Under the pieces are notes generated by a model. It searched no databases and was not told the origin of the DNA. It saw only the letters and a program-made list of their open reading frames with translations. The position numbers and the translations under genes were made by a program. Below are positions 9,560 through 19,856 of a stretch of 64,000 nt of DNA, piece by piece. This DNA comes from Eunapius fragilis (Eukaryota; Porifera; Demospongiae; Spongillida; Spongillidae). Position 1 is the stretch's first letter, and each line of letters begins with the position of its first letter. The stretch spans positions 3,983,165 through 4,047,164 of the forward strand of contig OY811990.1 in assembly GCA_963681505.1 (NCBI GenBank). Reading direction: 5' to 3'.

Positions 9560-11770
9560 TTTATGTAGAGCACGTGTCCAGGCAGGATTTCTCTGTGGTA
9601 AACCTGTTGTCGTTGCCTAGGCAACCTCTGTTGCCTAGGCAACCTCCATACATGAGCACATCACACTGCGATGTGGTAGGGTTGTAAGTGAACATTCTGA
9701 TGTCATCATTGCATGGACCAGGGTCCTGTCTCAGAGCTCAGAATGCAGAGCTGTGTTGTGTGACAGTATTCATAGCCCATCAATGGAGGCATGTGTATGT
9801 CACTTTGACAATGTTTGATTTGGCCACGATCCAAGAATAAACATGCCAGGTTTTAAAGTAATCAGTAAAGAATTAAGTTACATCTGCCCATGAATATTAT
9901 ATGACTGAACAAACGTTCTTTTTAAAATAGAGTCATGTACACACACGCATACTTATATGCACACTTATATGCGTTATATACACACATGGCTATAGTTCTT
10001 CAAACATAGCATGCACACACCCTCAGAACCCCCCACCTCCCCCACCTCCCCCACCGCCCCCACATGCACATACACAGGGCACTGTGACACATGAGGGGGC
10101 AAGCCGGGGGTATAGCCAATGGTACATGAGGGGGCTAGCCAATGAAATTGGGTATGGATGTACTGGGCACCACCAGTTGTATGGTGTCAACAGCTGCTAT
10201 GGGGAGCTCTTGCATGTTTCTGATCACTGCTCTTGGGTTGATGAGCTGTGTGTACCAATGGATGCTTCCTTCAGGGCTTTGTTCAACCAGTGAGAACACA
10301 GTACACAATTGTCATTTCCCCTGTCACCTACACCCTCCCACACCCTAACCATGATTTCATATGAAGAATTACCAATCAGAGGCAATGTTGGTTGCCATGG
10401 TGATGGTAGGTCTAGGAGGAGGGGGGAGGGTGGAGATGGTGCAGTTGGATGCCATGATGCAGTCTCCGTTAATCTCCACCATGTTGGGGGGACAGAAGCA
10501 TCCCTGCACGCATTGTGTGGGACAGCCATCAGGGGAGGGTGGGGTTGGCACATGTTGGTCGGTAGACTGGGCCACACTCAGAGTAGAACTTCCCTTCAGG
10601 GCACACTGGGGGAGAGACCAGACCACAACTTGATGGCAGCACACACACATACACAAAGGTTATAGCATGATACATGAAAGCATGATTAATTCGAGTATTA
10701 AAATAGCTTGTAATTAACTAATTCGACAAAATAATTGCAACAACTTCTAATCCTACAAGCTGCAGAATTGCTTTGATGAAAGATGAGAAGTATAAAATTT
10801 GATTGGTGTTTTACTAGTTAATGTTCAAAACAACAAATCACACTTAAAAAAGCTAAATGACCACTTCAAATTTAATTCACTTTGCGTTACAAACTCAAAA
10901 CTTTTGACCAAATCAAATAGTGTTTATCATCCATTTAATTAATACCCAATAATAAAAAAATGGCGTTACATTCAAAGGAACCTTACTTTGAAAAGCTGCC
11001 CTTTATTAACAACAAGATTTGGTGTTCTTTTATGTAGAGCATGTGTCCAGGCAGGATTTCTCTGTGGTAAACCTGTTGTCGTTGCCTAGGCAACCTCCAT
11101 ACATGAATACATCACACTGGGATGTGCTAAGTGAACATTCTGATCTCATCACTGCATGGACCAGGGGGGCAGGCACTGCCACACTCCTTGAAGACCCTCC
11201 CCGGGGGGCAGCTTGGTGGAGGGAAGGTGGGAGGAGGGAGGGATGGGGGGTGGTGGAGGTGGGATTGCTGGGAGGGAGGGAAAAGTAAAATGTTAGGTTG
11301 TGAGTAGGATCTGGTAGGGTGTGGCTTAGTTAGTCCACACCCCTTTGTATTACATCATCAATATTGTTTGGTCTAACAGTTGCTTCAGTTACAATAGATA
11401 CTACATTGGGTCGGGATGGCACAGGACAGTGTTGTACTTCCGGACGTTTCGTTTGACAACTTGAACATGCGTGGAAAAGGTTTCGTCTCGCTGCAAGTAA
11501 CCACAGTTACATAACATGGAGTGTGATTGGTCAGGATACCATACAGATGTATGACCATCACCACATGCACCTTCACTCACTCCTCAAAGCCAAGTCACAA
11601 CTGTACCAACCACTAAATGGCTGCTGCTTACAGAAGAATGACACACCACCTCGTCTGGCATCTTTAACCATGGCAACACCTCCAACATCACCTCAACCAA
11701 TGGTAGAGGTATTTCCAATCTGCTATCATAGGCACAACTCTGTTTGCTTTTATGAAAGCAGAAAGTGGTA
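9560..11770 (-). pseudogene. Decayed minus-strand Kunitz/Ig/TIL mosaic gene (unit B)
   Basis: From high to low coordinates: 5' block (11385-11770), partial TIL-b (about 11170-11290), Kunitz remnant with an internal deletion (about 11033-11165), TIL-a (about 10380-10605, GCPTQCVQGCFC intact), truncated Ig-like exon (10142-10293) and a second Kunitz exon (about 9560-9720) whose 'gttgcctaggcaacctc' segment is duplicated. An AT-rich stretch at 10655-10950 separates TIL-a from the Kunitz remnant and shows nothing recognisable. No continuous gene can be built. Spacer 9740-10085 holds only low-complexity CA/CT sequence. Confidence 0.5.
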
Positions 11771-11805
11771 TTGAAACCATAAAGGCAAAGGACATCTTAT
11801 GAGGA

Positions 11806-11807
<2 letters not shown>

Positions 11808-11854
<47 letters not shown>

Positions 11855-11862
11855 ACACATGC
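11808..11862. repeat. (CA)n microsatellite
   Basis: CACACA tract equivalent to 5540-5612 in unit A. Confidence 0.95.
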
Positions 11863-12055
11863 ATACATGACAAAACTAGCCTCATACCCAGACCCACACT
11901 AGCAGCTGCAGAAGGATTACATCACCGCCACGCAAGAAATGGGTCTGGTACGTAGATGTGATGTGGGCATGGAGACACTTGTAAATAATCCTTTAAACAA
12001 AGGGGTCACCATTAAGGTAAAAGACATCATCTAGTGGAGTAGATCTATATTTGGG

Positions 12056-12115
12056 CAAGGGGTGTTCAGTTGTACATGTGGTCAGTTCCTCTGTACCTTC
12101 TCTAGAGCAGTAATA
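12056..12115 (+). pseudogene. B-box relic upstream of TRIM C
   Basis: 'tgttcagttgtacatgtggt' and following bases copy the B-box 1 coding segment. It is the unit B/C equivalent of 5814-5875. Confidence 0.75.
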
Positions 12116-12312
12116 GTCCAGGTGAGACCAAGGCACACAGTACAATAGTGTGCCTACTTGGTATATAATTTCTAGACCTGCTTACTCAGGTACTAAATAA
12201 TTTTACCTACCATCATATGAGATTAACTTGATACAGAATTCTTGGGTTGAATGGCTTATAATTATTTGAAACGTGCACAATCCCAGCTATGGACCAGTTA
12301 CTGGTCCTGGGT

Positions 12313-15300
12313 CACGGCTGTTTCATTGCATTGAAATTTGGACAACAGGTCCGCGCCCACTATGAATGTTAAGTACCTAGCAACAGGGCTCATTACTTCC
12401 ATAGCAACGACTATAGGTTTAAGAAGGCTTTAAATTTTTGTACATGAAGATACCGTCGGTGTTTTTATCTAAAGCGCAACCTACATATACAGTAAGGACT
12501 TCCCCTACCGACTATGCTAATTCCAAGCAATGATACATTGGCAAACACGTGCCACACTGCCGATAGGTCACGGGGTCTAAATGGGTGAGGTCGACGGTGC
12601 TCATGTTTTCTAAGAATAGCTCTTATATATTTCGACAAGATACGACTTGAACAAAGTAAAGGGTTTGATCTTGCGTTTCAAATAGTTTTTACGTTGCTAC
12701 GCGACTTCGTCTGTCCATACTCGTCGGTTTAAAATGGCGCCATTTTGGGTTCTCTAATGATATTGTACGTATATAGGTACATGATAACTAATGGTGTCTG
12801 TAGATATATATGATGATGACGGTGAATAGAGAGTTATGTATTCTTCTTTCTTCTTTTTTCAGGTGGTGGTACAGCAGCGGACAAGTGTGGTGAAATGTTA
12901 AGGTAATGCTCTTGCAAAATGCTTTTAAGCTGAGCAATAGGATTTCTGACTCCAGAGTAGGTGCGTTTTAACGTATTGAATTTTGCGTGTATAGATTCAG
13001 CACCTTGCTCCCCCATTAGACCACAGCCAGCTTGGTATGTTGTTGCCCATTCCAACATGTGGTCTTCAAGGATATGCATCTTGAGTGTTCTTCCTACTCC
13101 ACTGAAGTATTTGTCGAATAGACAAAAGAAGTTCTTGATGGCCTGATCTATTTGGAATGAAAAGAATGAAAAGAATAGCTCACAAGAATATACTACATGA
13201 ACAGGTATGCACACACCGAGTTTTTGTATGGTACTTGTGTTGTGTACTGTGCTGTCATACAGAGAATGGCATTCAGAGAATTTCAGCATAATGGTGCTGA
13301 ATTTCATATAAATGTCATTTGCATCTGCTTTTAACTCAGATACATGCTCTGTAGCCTTTAATACACAACTGCAAAGAACTTCCACATTGGCAGGCTATAA
13401 ATTCAATACAAATTAAGTTGATGGGCATTTTCATATGGCACAAAAAATACCTTGAGAATCTTGTGTACATGATTTCCTACAAAAATTCCTCCGAAATACC
13501 GTTGACGGCACACACCAAGTGATTTTAAACAAGATTGAAGGCTCTTGATACAAGGTCCATCATCTAGGTTAAAGGACGTTTCGATGGTTTCTTGTAAAAC
13601 TTTGATTCTTTCTTCCTACATGAGAGGGTGATATTCAGAATTAGTATGAAATGGTAAATCAAGTGTATCACAGTATATACCTGTTTTTTAACATTGCCAT
13701 GACATTTCTCAGAAAGATCAAGGAGACCTGCAGTGATTGGTGTGCTGCTGCCAGCAACTAGTGCACTGTATGTTGCTAGCTGTTGCAATGTGGCCTCCTC
13801 TTGGTGCAGCTGCTCCAGTTCAACGTTAGCATCATTGATCTCTCTCAGTGCCGCTGAGTACACATCATATTGTGTTTTGCTGATTGGAGAGGATTGCCAG
13901 TACATGGCAAGCATAAGATCAAGTGTATGGCAGGATTCTTCAAAAAGGGAAAAGAGTTTCTGAAAGATCCCTTGTGTTATGTGCAAACCAGGTAAGCAAA
14001 CCTACATGATATAGGGTGTTAAATTATTCATCTATACTATCATGCATATAACCTGAGATATAGGAATGTTAAAAAATGGATCCTGTATGCAGTTGTTGTA
14101 CTCCTTTGCACGCTTAACATCCCCTCCATCATCCATAAACCTTTGGTGGTCAAGCAGAATAGTGTCTAGAGAGCGAGAGGAGCATGGACCTTTTCGTGTA
14201 GAAGGCTTTCGTAGCTCATCAAGGGTAATATGACATAGTAAACATGGCTGTTTACCTGCATGTACATGTATGAAATGTCAAACTGTTCAATGGTTATGAA
14301 TGGTTACACACTGGATTTATACCTGATGCACCTGATAGTCCATATATTTGACTGAGAAAGTCAAGATCACCACTGAGAAACACTTTCATGGAGTACACCC
14401 TTAATTAAAAAATATCATTGTACACTACAGTATGCTTGTTCAAAAGTTCTGGATCAACTTACTTCCATTTCATGGTGCCGATATGAGTCACCTCTCCTCT
14501 AAACCGGTCAAGTGCCACATGTAGGTTTGTGACTGTGTCATCTGCCTCAAAGCAGGAAAACACACATGTGTTGTGAACCGAGTTAGGTGTTTTCGTGTTA
14601 AGTTCATCGTAAACATGCCACCCCCCTTGTCACCACCAAGTTTAATCCAAACTTCATCTTTTGGTATGATTCCATGCCACACAAGTTTATCCTCCCTGGA
14701 TGAAAGTCATGTATATTATTAGCAGACATACTCACATTTTTTAGACTGACCGTTCATTCTGTTCTAGAAGTTGTATAATCTTCTGGGTTAGGCTAGGCGT
14801 GTAGCCATATGCTGCACCACGAAGTTCTTCTCCCCTAGCAGGCAGTTTGAAGGAGAAGGGGGCCAACTCCACCATGAGATTGTCTCCAATACACTCATGT
14901 GCAAGAACACGCTCCTTTCTTTCGCTGCCAATGTATACTCCTGCTTGTTTTAACCATCTGTAAATGTGCTTATTATTCATACCATGGAGTATCATGTGCA
15001 CCCATGTCATGTACCTACGGAGGATTCTTAGTCTGTACCATGGTATGGCAAGCATTGATTTTATTGCAAGCCCTTGCATTGGTAGCATTTCCATTTGTAC
15101 CCCAGCATTGTGAAGTAATTCCTGTTTCTTTTCCACACTCAGTACCCTGATCTCATCCCCAAGTAGGATATCAGAGCCCTTGGAATTGACCCCTATGATA
15201 CTTCGCATGTTTTGAACCTCAAGTATACGTCTTTTTCGGGTACGTTGGCTCAGCTGATCAGGGGGTAATTTCGGTGATGTAATGTGAGCTAGTTTCAGAG

Positions 15301-16723
15301 GCTGTTAGTAGGGGTAAGCATATGAATGAATCATAACATTATTCACTTTCTTTACTTACAGTTCCACCAGTATTTATATGTATGACGTTCTCCTTGGAAG
15401 CATCAAGCATCTTGTGTACTACCTTGCTGACAAGTTGCATTTCTTGTCTGGTTACATCAGTACAACAATGTGAGTCATATTCGATAGTTTTGAAGCTTCT
15501 ATCACATGACCTGCAACACACCATTACATCATGCAGGAGTAGCTGTACCATTCTTGAAGCTGGTTTAACATTCTTGGTGTCCAGTGGTGTTGTAGAATGA
15601 CAGCAGGGACAGAATGTGGCAGTCAAATGGATCCACTCAATTAAGCATGTGGCACATACAAGCCTGTCACAGGGGAGTTGTATTGGCTGTCCTAGCACTT
15701 CAAGACAAATAGGACACATCAACTCATCTATAGCAGATAGCATCTGTGTAGTGGCCAATGGTGGTTGGTTTGGATTTTGTATGATTTTTGGTGGTGCTAT
15801 AGCCTTAATGTGTTGTACAATATTAGCTGGACTACTGCCTCGTGCTTCAGGTCTCCACCACCGAGCCACGTAAAATGGCTCATTCCTGTTACAACCCTAT
15901 GGTGAGAGAGGAAGGAATTGTGAACGAATTTTTTTTGTATTGCACACTACCTTGCAGGTACTGATGGTATGGCTGCACCAGTCATATGGCTCTAGCAGAC
16001 ATTTGTAAGGTGTTTTGCTTCGGGATGCAGCTATTACACGCTTCATCGTCACGTAACACTTGTTGCAGAACTTAGGGGGGTGGATCTCAGGACTGTCTTT
16101 TTGTGTATCGATGTGAAAGCTCTTCATGAAACTCCACGCACATGTACATAACAGAGTGCCGCTTTTTTGCCATTGTTGCTTGTTTAGGGAGTTTACACGG
16201 CTTGCAACCACATAAACGGCACAAATCATCCAATTGACACTTGTGTTGAGGTTCCATTGAGACTATCGATTGTTCGCGGCGTGTAAATTATTCATGATTT
16301 TGTAAGAGATTTTACGCCTAGTTTGAAAACGCGTAGCACGAAACTGAATTCATTAAACGACTTACCGATCCTTTCCCTTTATTCTCTGCGTTTACCAGCC
16401 GATTTAATAAGAGCAATTTTTTACAGTTTGAGATCAAACACGTGACAGTTTTAGTTTCGATGAGAAGAGCCTTTATGCGTGGCCACGAGTGTATCGTTGA
16501 AAATATAGTATTTGATTGCGCAAATAGTCCTATGATATTTCAGATGTTTACTCAACCTAAATTTATTGTTGGTTTTCACATTGGTACAAAAGGCCACGTA
16601 CAGGAAACCTCCAAAGTTAAGTGTCAGTTAATGAGCTCTTTGGCGACCATTTTTTAATATATACCGTAATTCGATCATTACGATCTAATTTCAAAACCTA
16701 ATGTCACGTACGGAACAGCCGTG
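12313..16723 (-). mobile_element. RAG1-like DNA transposon with TIRs and 4-bp TSD
   Basis: The left end reads CACGGCTGTTTC (12313-12324) and the right end, reverse complemented, CACGGCTGTTCC: 11 of 12 match and both start with CAC. GGGT flanks both ends (12309-12312 and 16724-16727), and the empty site in other units reads 'ctgggtgttgat', so GGGT is a 4-base target duplication. Length is 4411 bp. Inside is a ten-exon minus-strand gene with RAG1-like domains (12834-16257). A CAC terminus with a 4-base TSD resembles Chapaev-type elements and the RAG1 N-terminal-bearing N-RAG-TP described in molluscs; RAG-type Transib/ProtoRAG elements make 5-base TSDs. Only the terminal 12 bases match, so ends are short or eroded. 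No RAG2-like frame is seen. Confidence 0.75.
12834..16257 (-). pseudogene. RAG1-like protein gene, ten exons, two 1-base frameshifts
   Basis: Exons (minus): 16257-15951, 15896-15360, 15301-14751, 14695-14463, 14399-14323, 14255-14053, 14001-13681, 13615-13451, 13394-13217, 13147-12834, all with GT-AG junctions and matching phases; about 960 codons, near RAG1 length. Exon 1 has LCRLCG and IHPPKFCNKCY, then W-x2-H and CKGC completed across intron 1, as in the RAG1 N-terminal zinc region. Exon 2 has a RING (CPICLEVL...CPCC) followed by IHINTGG, like RAG1 VHINKGG. Exon 4 has KLGGDKGG, exon 6 CLLC, exon 7 LPGLHITQGIF, exon 10 GEQGAESIHAKF, in the order of the RAG1 core D600, zinc CxxC, D708 and E962 regions. 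The D708 position seems not to be Asp. Frames break once in exon 1 (near 16165, by an A run) and once in exon 4 (near 14587). These could be decay or sequencing errors. Confidence 0.75.
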
Positions 16724-16734
16724 GGGTGTTGATA

Positions 16735-16897
16735 CATTACATCATTCGCTGCAATAGCACGCAAAGGCAGGCACAGAAGTGATAAATGACAGGGCTTGAA
16801 TATTCCTGTTTAAAACCAGAGATTAAAACCGGTTTTCTATAGTTCCAGTATATAAAAACACGTCTGATATGAAATTTCTCCGCAAAGTTCTTTAGTG
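16735..16897 (+). promoter_or_regulatory. Core promoter of TRIM copy C
   Basis: Conserved promoter block with TATATAAAA at 16849-16857, 49 bases before the ATG at 16898. It directly follows the RAG1-like element. Confidence 0.6.
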
Positions 16898-16958
16898 ATG
16901 TCAACCCAAGTACGACACAACAGCATGTTACCTGTACAGCGACCGACGTGTGTGCTGT

Positions 16959-19856
16959 CAGTGCCGGATTAAGGGTCACTGGGGCCCCTGGACCAGTTAT
17001 TTTGAAAGGCCCCCCCCCCCCCCTCCCTTTTTTGAGTTTCAATCGTTGCGCATAGAATTAAATATACTGAATTAAGTGATTAGTACTATTGTATATAAGA
17101 AGTACAAGTTGTGCAAAAAGGATTTACAATTTTGCAACTTTTCGAGACTTTGCAGCCACAAATTATTCAATAATGTCTTCATATTCAATCTGCTGTAGCA
17201 CCTCAGACTCCAGTGATAGCCAGCTAAGTCTGTCTTGATGCATGCACGTTCTTTTCTCATTTTTGATAAGCTTAGCTTGGAGAACGCTCTCTCTCCTGAT
17301 GCATTGGTTGCCATCAAACTCAAGTATATTTGATAAGCAATTTCAACGTTTGGAAAGGTTGATAGGAGACAATGGTTAAAAATATAATACTGTACAAATT
17401 AATAGCTGTACATGTGAATATACATGTCGGCATTTCCTTGTCTGAATTCAAACGTTCGATAAAACAGGAAAAGTGTTTGAACTCTTGTGGAAAGCTGAGC
17501 TCCGAGTCATTAGGATAGCATTGCTGTAAGTTTTGAGCCGCTTTTTCTATTTCGTCTGCTCCCATATGCATGCTTAGAAATTCTGTAATAAATCCGAAGT
17601 GCTTGTGCACCACATCATATGCCTGTGTGCGTAACATCAAGGCCTGTGACAGTTTATCCAATATTGGAAGGAACACTTCGATGCGAAACTTATCATGCTG
17701 ATGAAGCACCAATCCGTTAGATTCATCACCGAATTGCGTTTTTGGTTTCCTTATTCTTTTTTCGGCATCCTTATATTTAGCACTTGGATCCTTTGGTTTC
17801 GCACACATCTCAATAGCATCAAAGTTCCCTCTAAGTTCTGACACGAAGTCCTGGAGTGACTGTAGCAGTTTGACAGCTGTTCCTAGCTCAATTTCAGCAC
17901 TTTGAAGAGCCGTGCTAACTCTGTTGAACCTTTCCAAAATGATGTTCCAAAATACAGCCATGAAAACAGTGTCCATGTAAGATAATGAAATATGAAGGCC
18001 GTTAGCTTCTTGTTGGGTATCTGCTCGCTGTTCAGGATCTTGCACAATATGTAGAAGAGCAGCTCGAAAATTATCGTATCCTTCTGACAGTGCTTAAGTA
18101 GCTTCAGCACGAGCTGACCATCGTGTATCGGACAAACACTTGAGCACTCTTTTTTCCCCTTCAAGATATTGTACAAGTATCCCCCATCTGCTTGTACTAG
18201 CACTAAAAAAGGTGAACAGTTTCTGAACCAAGCTGAAGAAAATTGTTGCTTCCACACAAGATTCAACAAACACCTATTAAATTTAGTGAATGTGCAGCAC
18301 AAGGCACGTACAATGCCAACGGATTTATATCACATAGTTTAGCTTGCATACCATTATATTTCCCAGACATGTTTGCTGAATTATCGTAGGTCTGTCCGCG
18401 CATGTACATAATATCTATACTATGTTTTTCAAGAAACTGCACTGCTGTAGTGGCAAGGAATTCACCTGTATGGCTCTGGATAGGTAAAAAAAGAAGAAAA
18501 CGCTCTTGTATGTTGTGCGACTGCTTATTTACATATCGTACTATAACCGTAAGCTGGTGTACATGACATAGGTCTGGAGTTGAGTCAACAGAAAGTGAAA
18601 ATACTTTCAAGTACACCGAGGTAGATTCCATTGTGTGGTGAGTTAAGGATTTCATTATCTCCTCGAAACGGCAAACCACGTTCTGATAAAAATTTAATGA
18701 CAGCAACCACACGTTTTAGAATATCATGCCAGAATCTCTTCTCAGCTTCTAATTGCTTCCCAATTTCACAATCTATTCTTCCGCACACTTGTCTCTGACT
18801 TGAGTATGCGACTGCTTGAGCGCTATGGTGTGCAGCGCTATTTTCATGATCAATCAATCTACTGGATGCATGCATGCTTCCAATCACTGAATCCAGTACC
18901 TGAAACTGTGTTGTAATGTGCTTGTCACCAAACAGAACACATATAAAGCAGAAAATACTTCCAGGCCTGTGGAAGGGCCGAAGGGGAGTAAACAATCCAT
19001 TCTCGAGCAATTTCTTCACCAGAAAGATGTTTTCGAAAGAGATGATGTTTAGAGAATTTTCTGCTTTGGTCCTTAAACTGTCGCTCGGAAGCTGCAAAAT
19101 CGCCATCATATTTCTGGCACTCTTTAGGTCCTTTCATGCTCCAGTATTCACGCACCTCTTTTGAAATGTTCTTCCACAAAGCAACATCGCCACTATATTC
19201 TGGCAACAAGGAGCTACTGGATTTGGAGCTACTGCATTCGGAACTACTGCATTTTTCAATTGGATAACCAGGATAAGCATTGTCTTTATGTCCGCTCTCC
19301 GCGTGAGAGCCAAGCGAGAGAGCTTCAGCCTCCAAAGGAATCATGCCTTCTGGATTGGAACTATTAAGCTCATTGCAAGCACGATCTCCACTCTGGTCCA
19401 CTGTTGTAATGGCAGAGCTTTCAGACATGTTTGTGGGTGCTACGATGTTGATAAAACCCAGGTCATCCAGCTTGCGAAGCTTAGTAATTGATTTCTCCTG
19501 CTGTTTCTTCAACTTTCGTTTTGCAGCGCCACTCATCTGTACCCTTCCTGGTCCATCACTGCTTTTTTTTCGAGGTCGAGCTGCTACTATTCATAATAAC
19601 GCACACTCAGAGTTTCCTATTACCTGCCGTAACCTGCGTTACGGACGGAGTTGATTATCAAAGCAGCGGGGAGGGGTTATGCATAATGCTTTTACCGATA
19701 ATTATTTTGTGGTTTCTTTAGTGTACAGTGCGTCTTTGGGAAGGCGTGGGGGAGGGTCTGACCAAACACCGCATGCATACTTGCCCGTTTGGTGCCCCCT
19801 AAGGTTGTGGGCCCCTGGACTGTAGCCCCACTTGCCCAATGGATAATCCGGCACTG
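16959..19856 (-). mobile_element. hAT transposon inserted in TRIM C exon 1
   Basis: Ends are inverted: CAGTGCCGGATTA at 16959 and its complement (TAATCCGGCACTG) ending at 19856. The 8-base target duplication TGTGCTGT is at 16951-16958 and 19857-19864, as expected for hAT elements. Length 2898 bp. It contains a broken minus-strand transposase. Confidence 0.9.
17072..19536 (-). pseudogene. hAT transposase (ZMYM1/DUF4371-like), multiply frameshifted
   Basis: Starts at 19536 (MSGAAKRKLKKQQ). A TTF/BED-type N-terminal zinc region follows, with EYWSMKGP and the REWIVYSPS segment. A DUF4371-like part has FLSERGLPFRGDNE, then DNSANMSGKYNG and AAHSLNL of the hAT core. The C-terminal dimerisation region reads SLMATNASGERAFSKLSL before the end near 17072. 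At least four frame changes (near 18925, 18650, 18270 and 17320) and an in-frame stop near 18095 separate these pieces. Domain order matches hAT transposases related to ZMYM1. It is inactive as read here. Confidence 0.8.

Noticed and set aside
12313-12833. A RAG2-like Kelch gene inside the RAG1-like element
   Set aside because: The remaining 0.5 kb on either side of the gene holds no frame with Kelch motifs.
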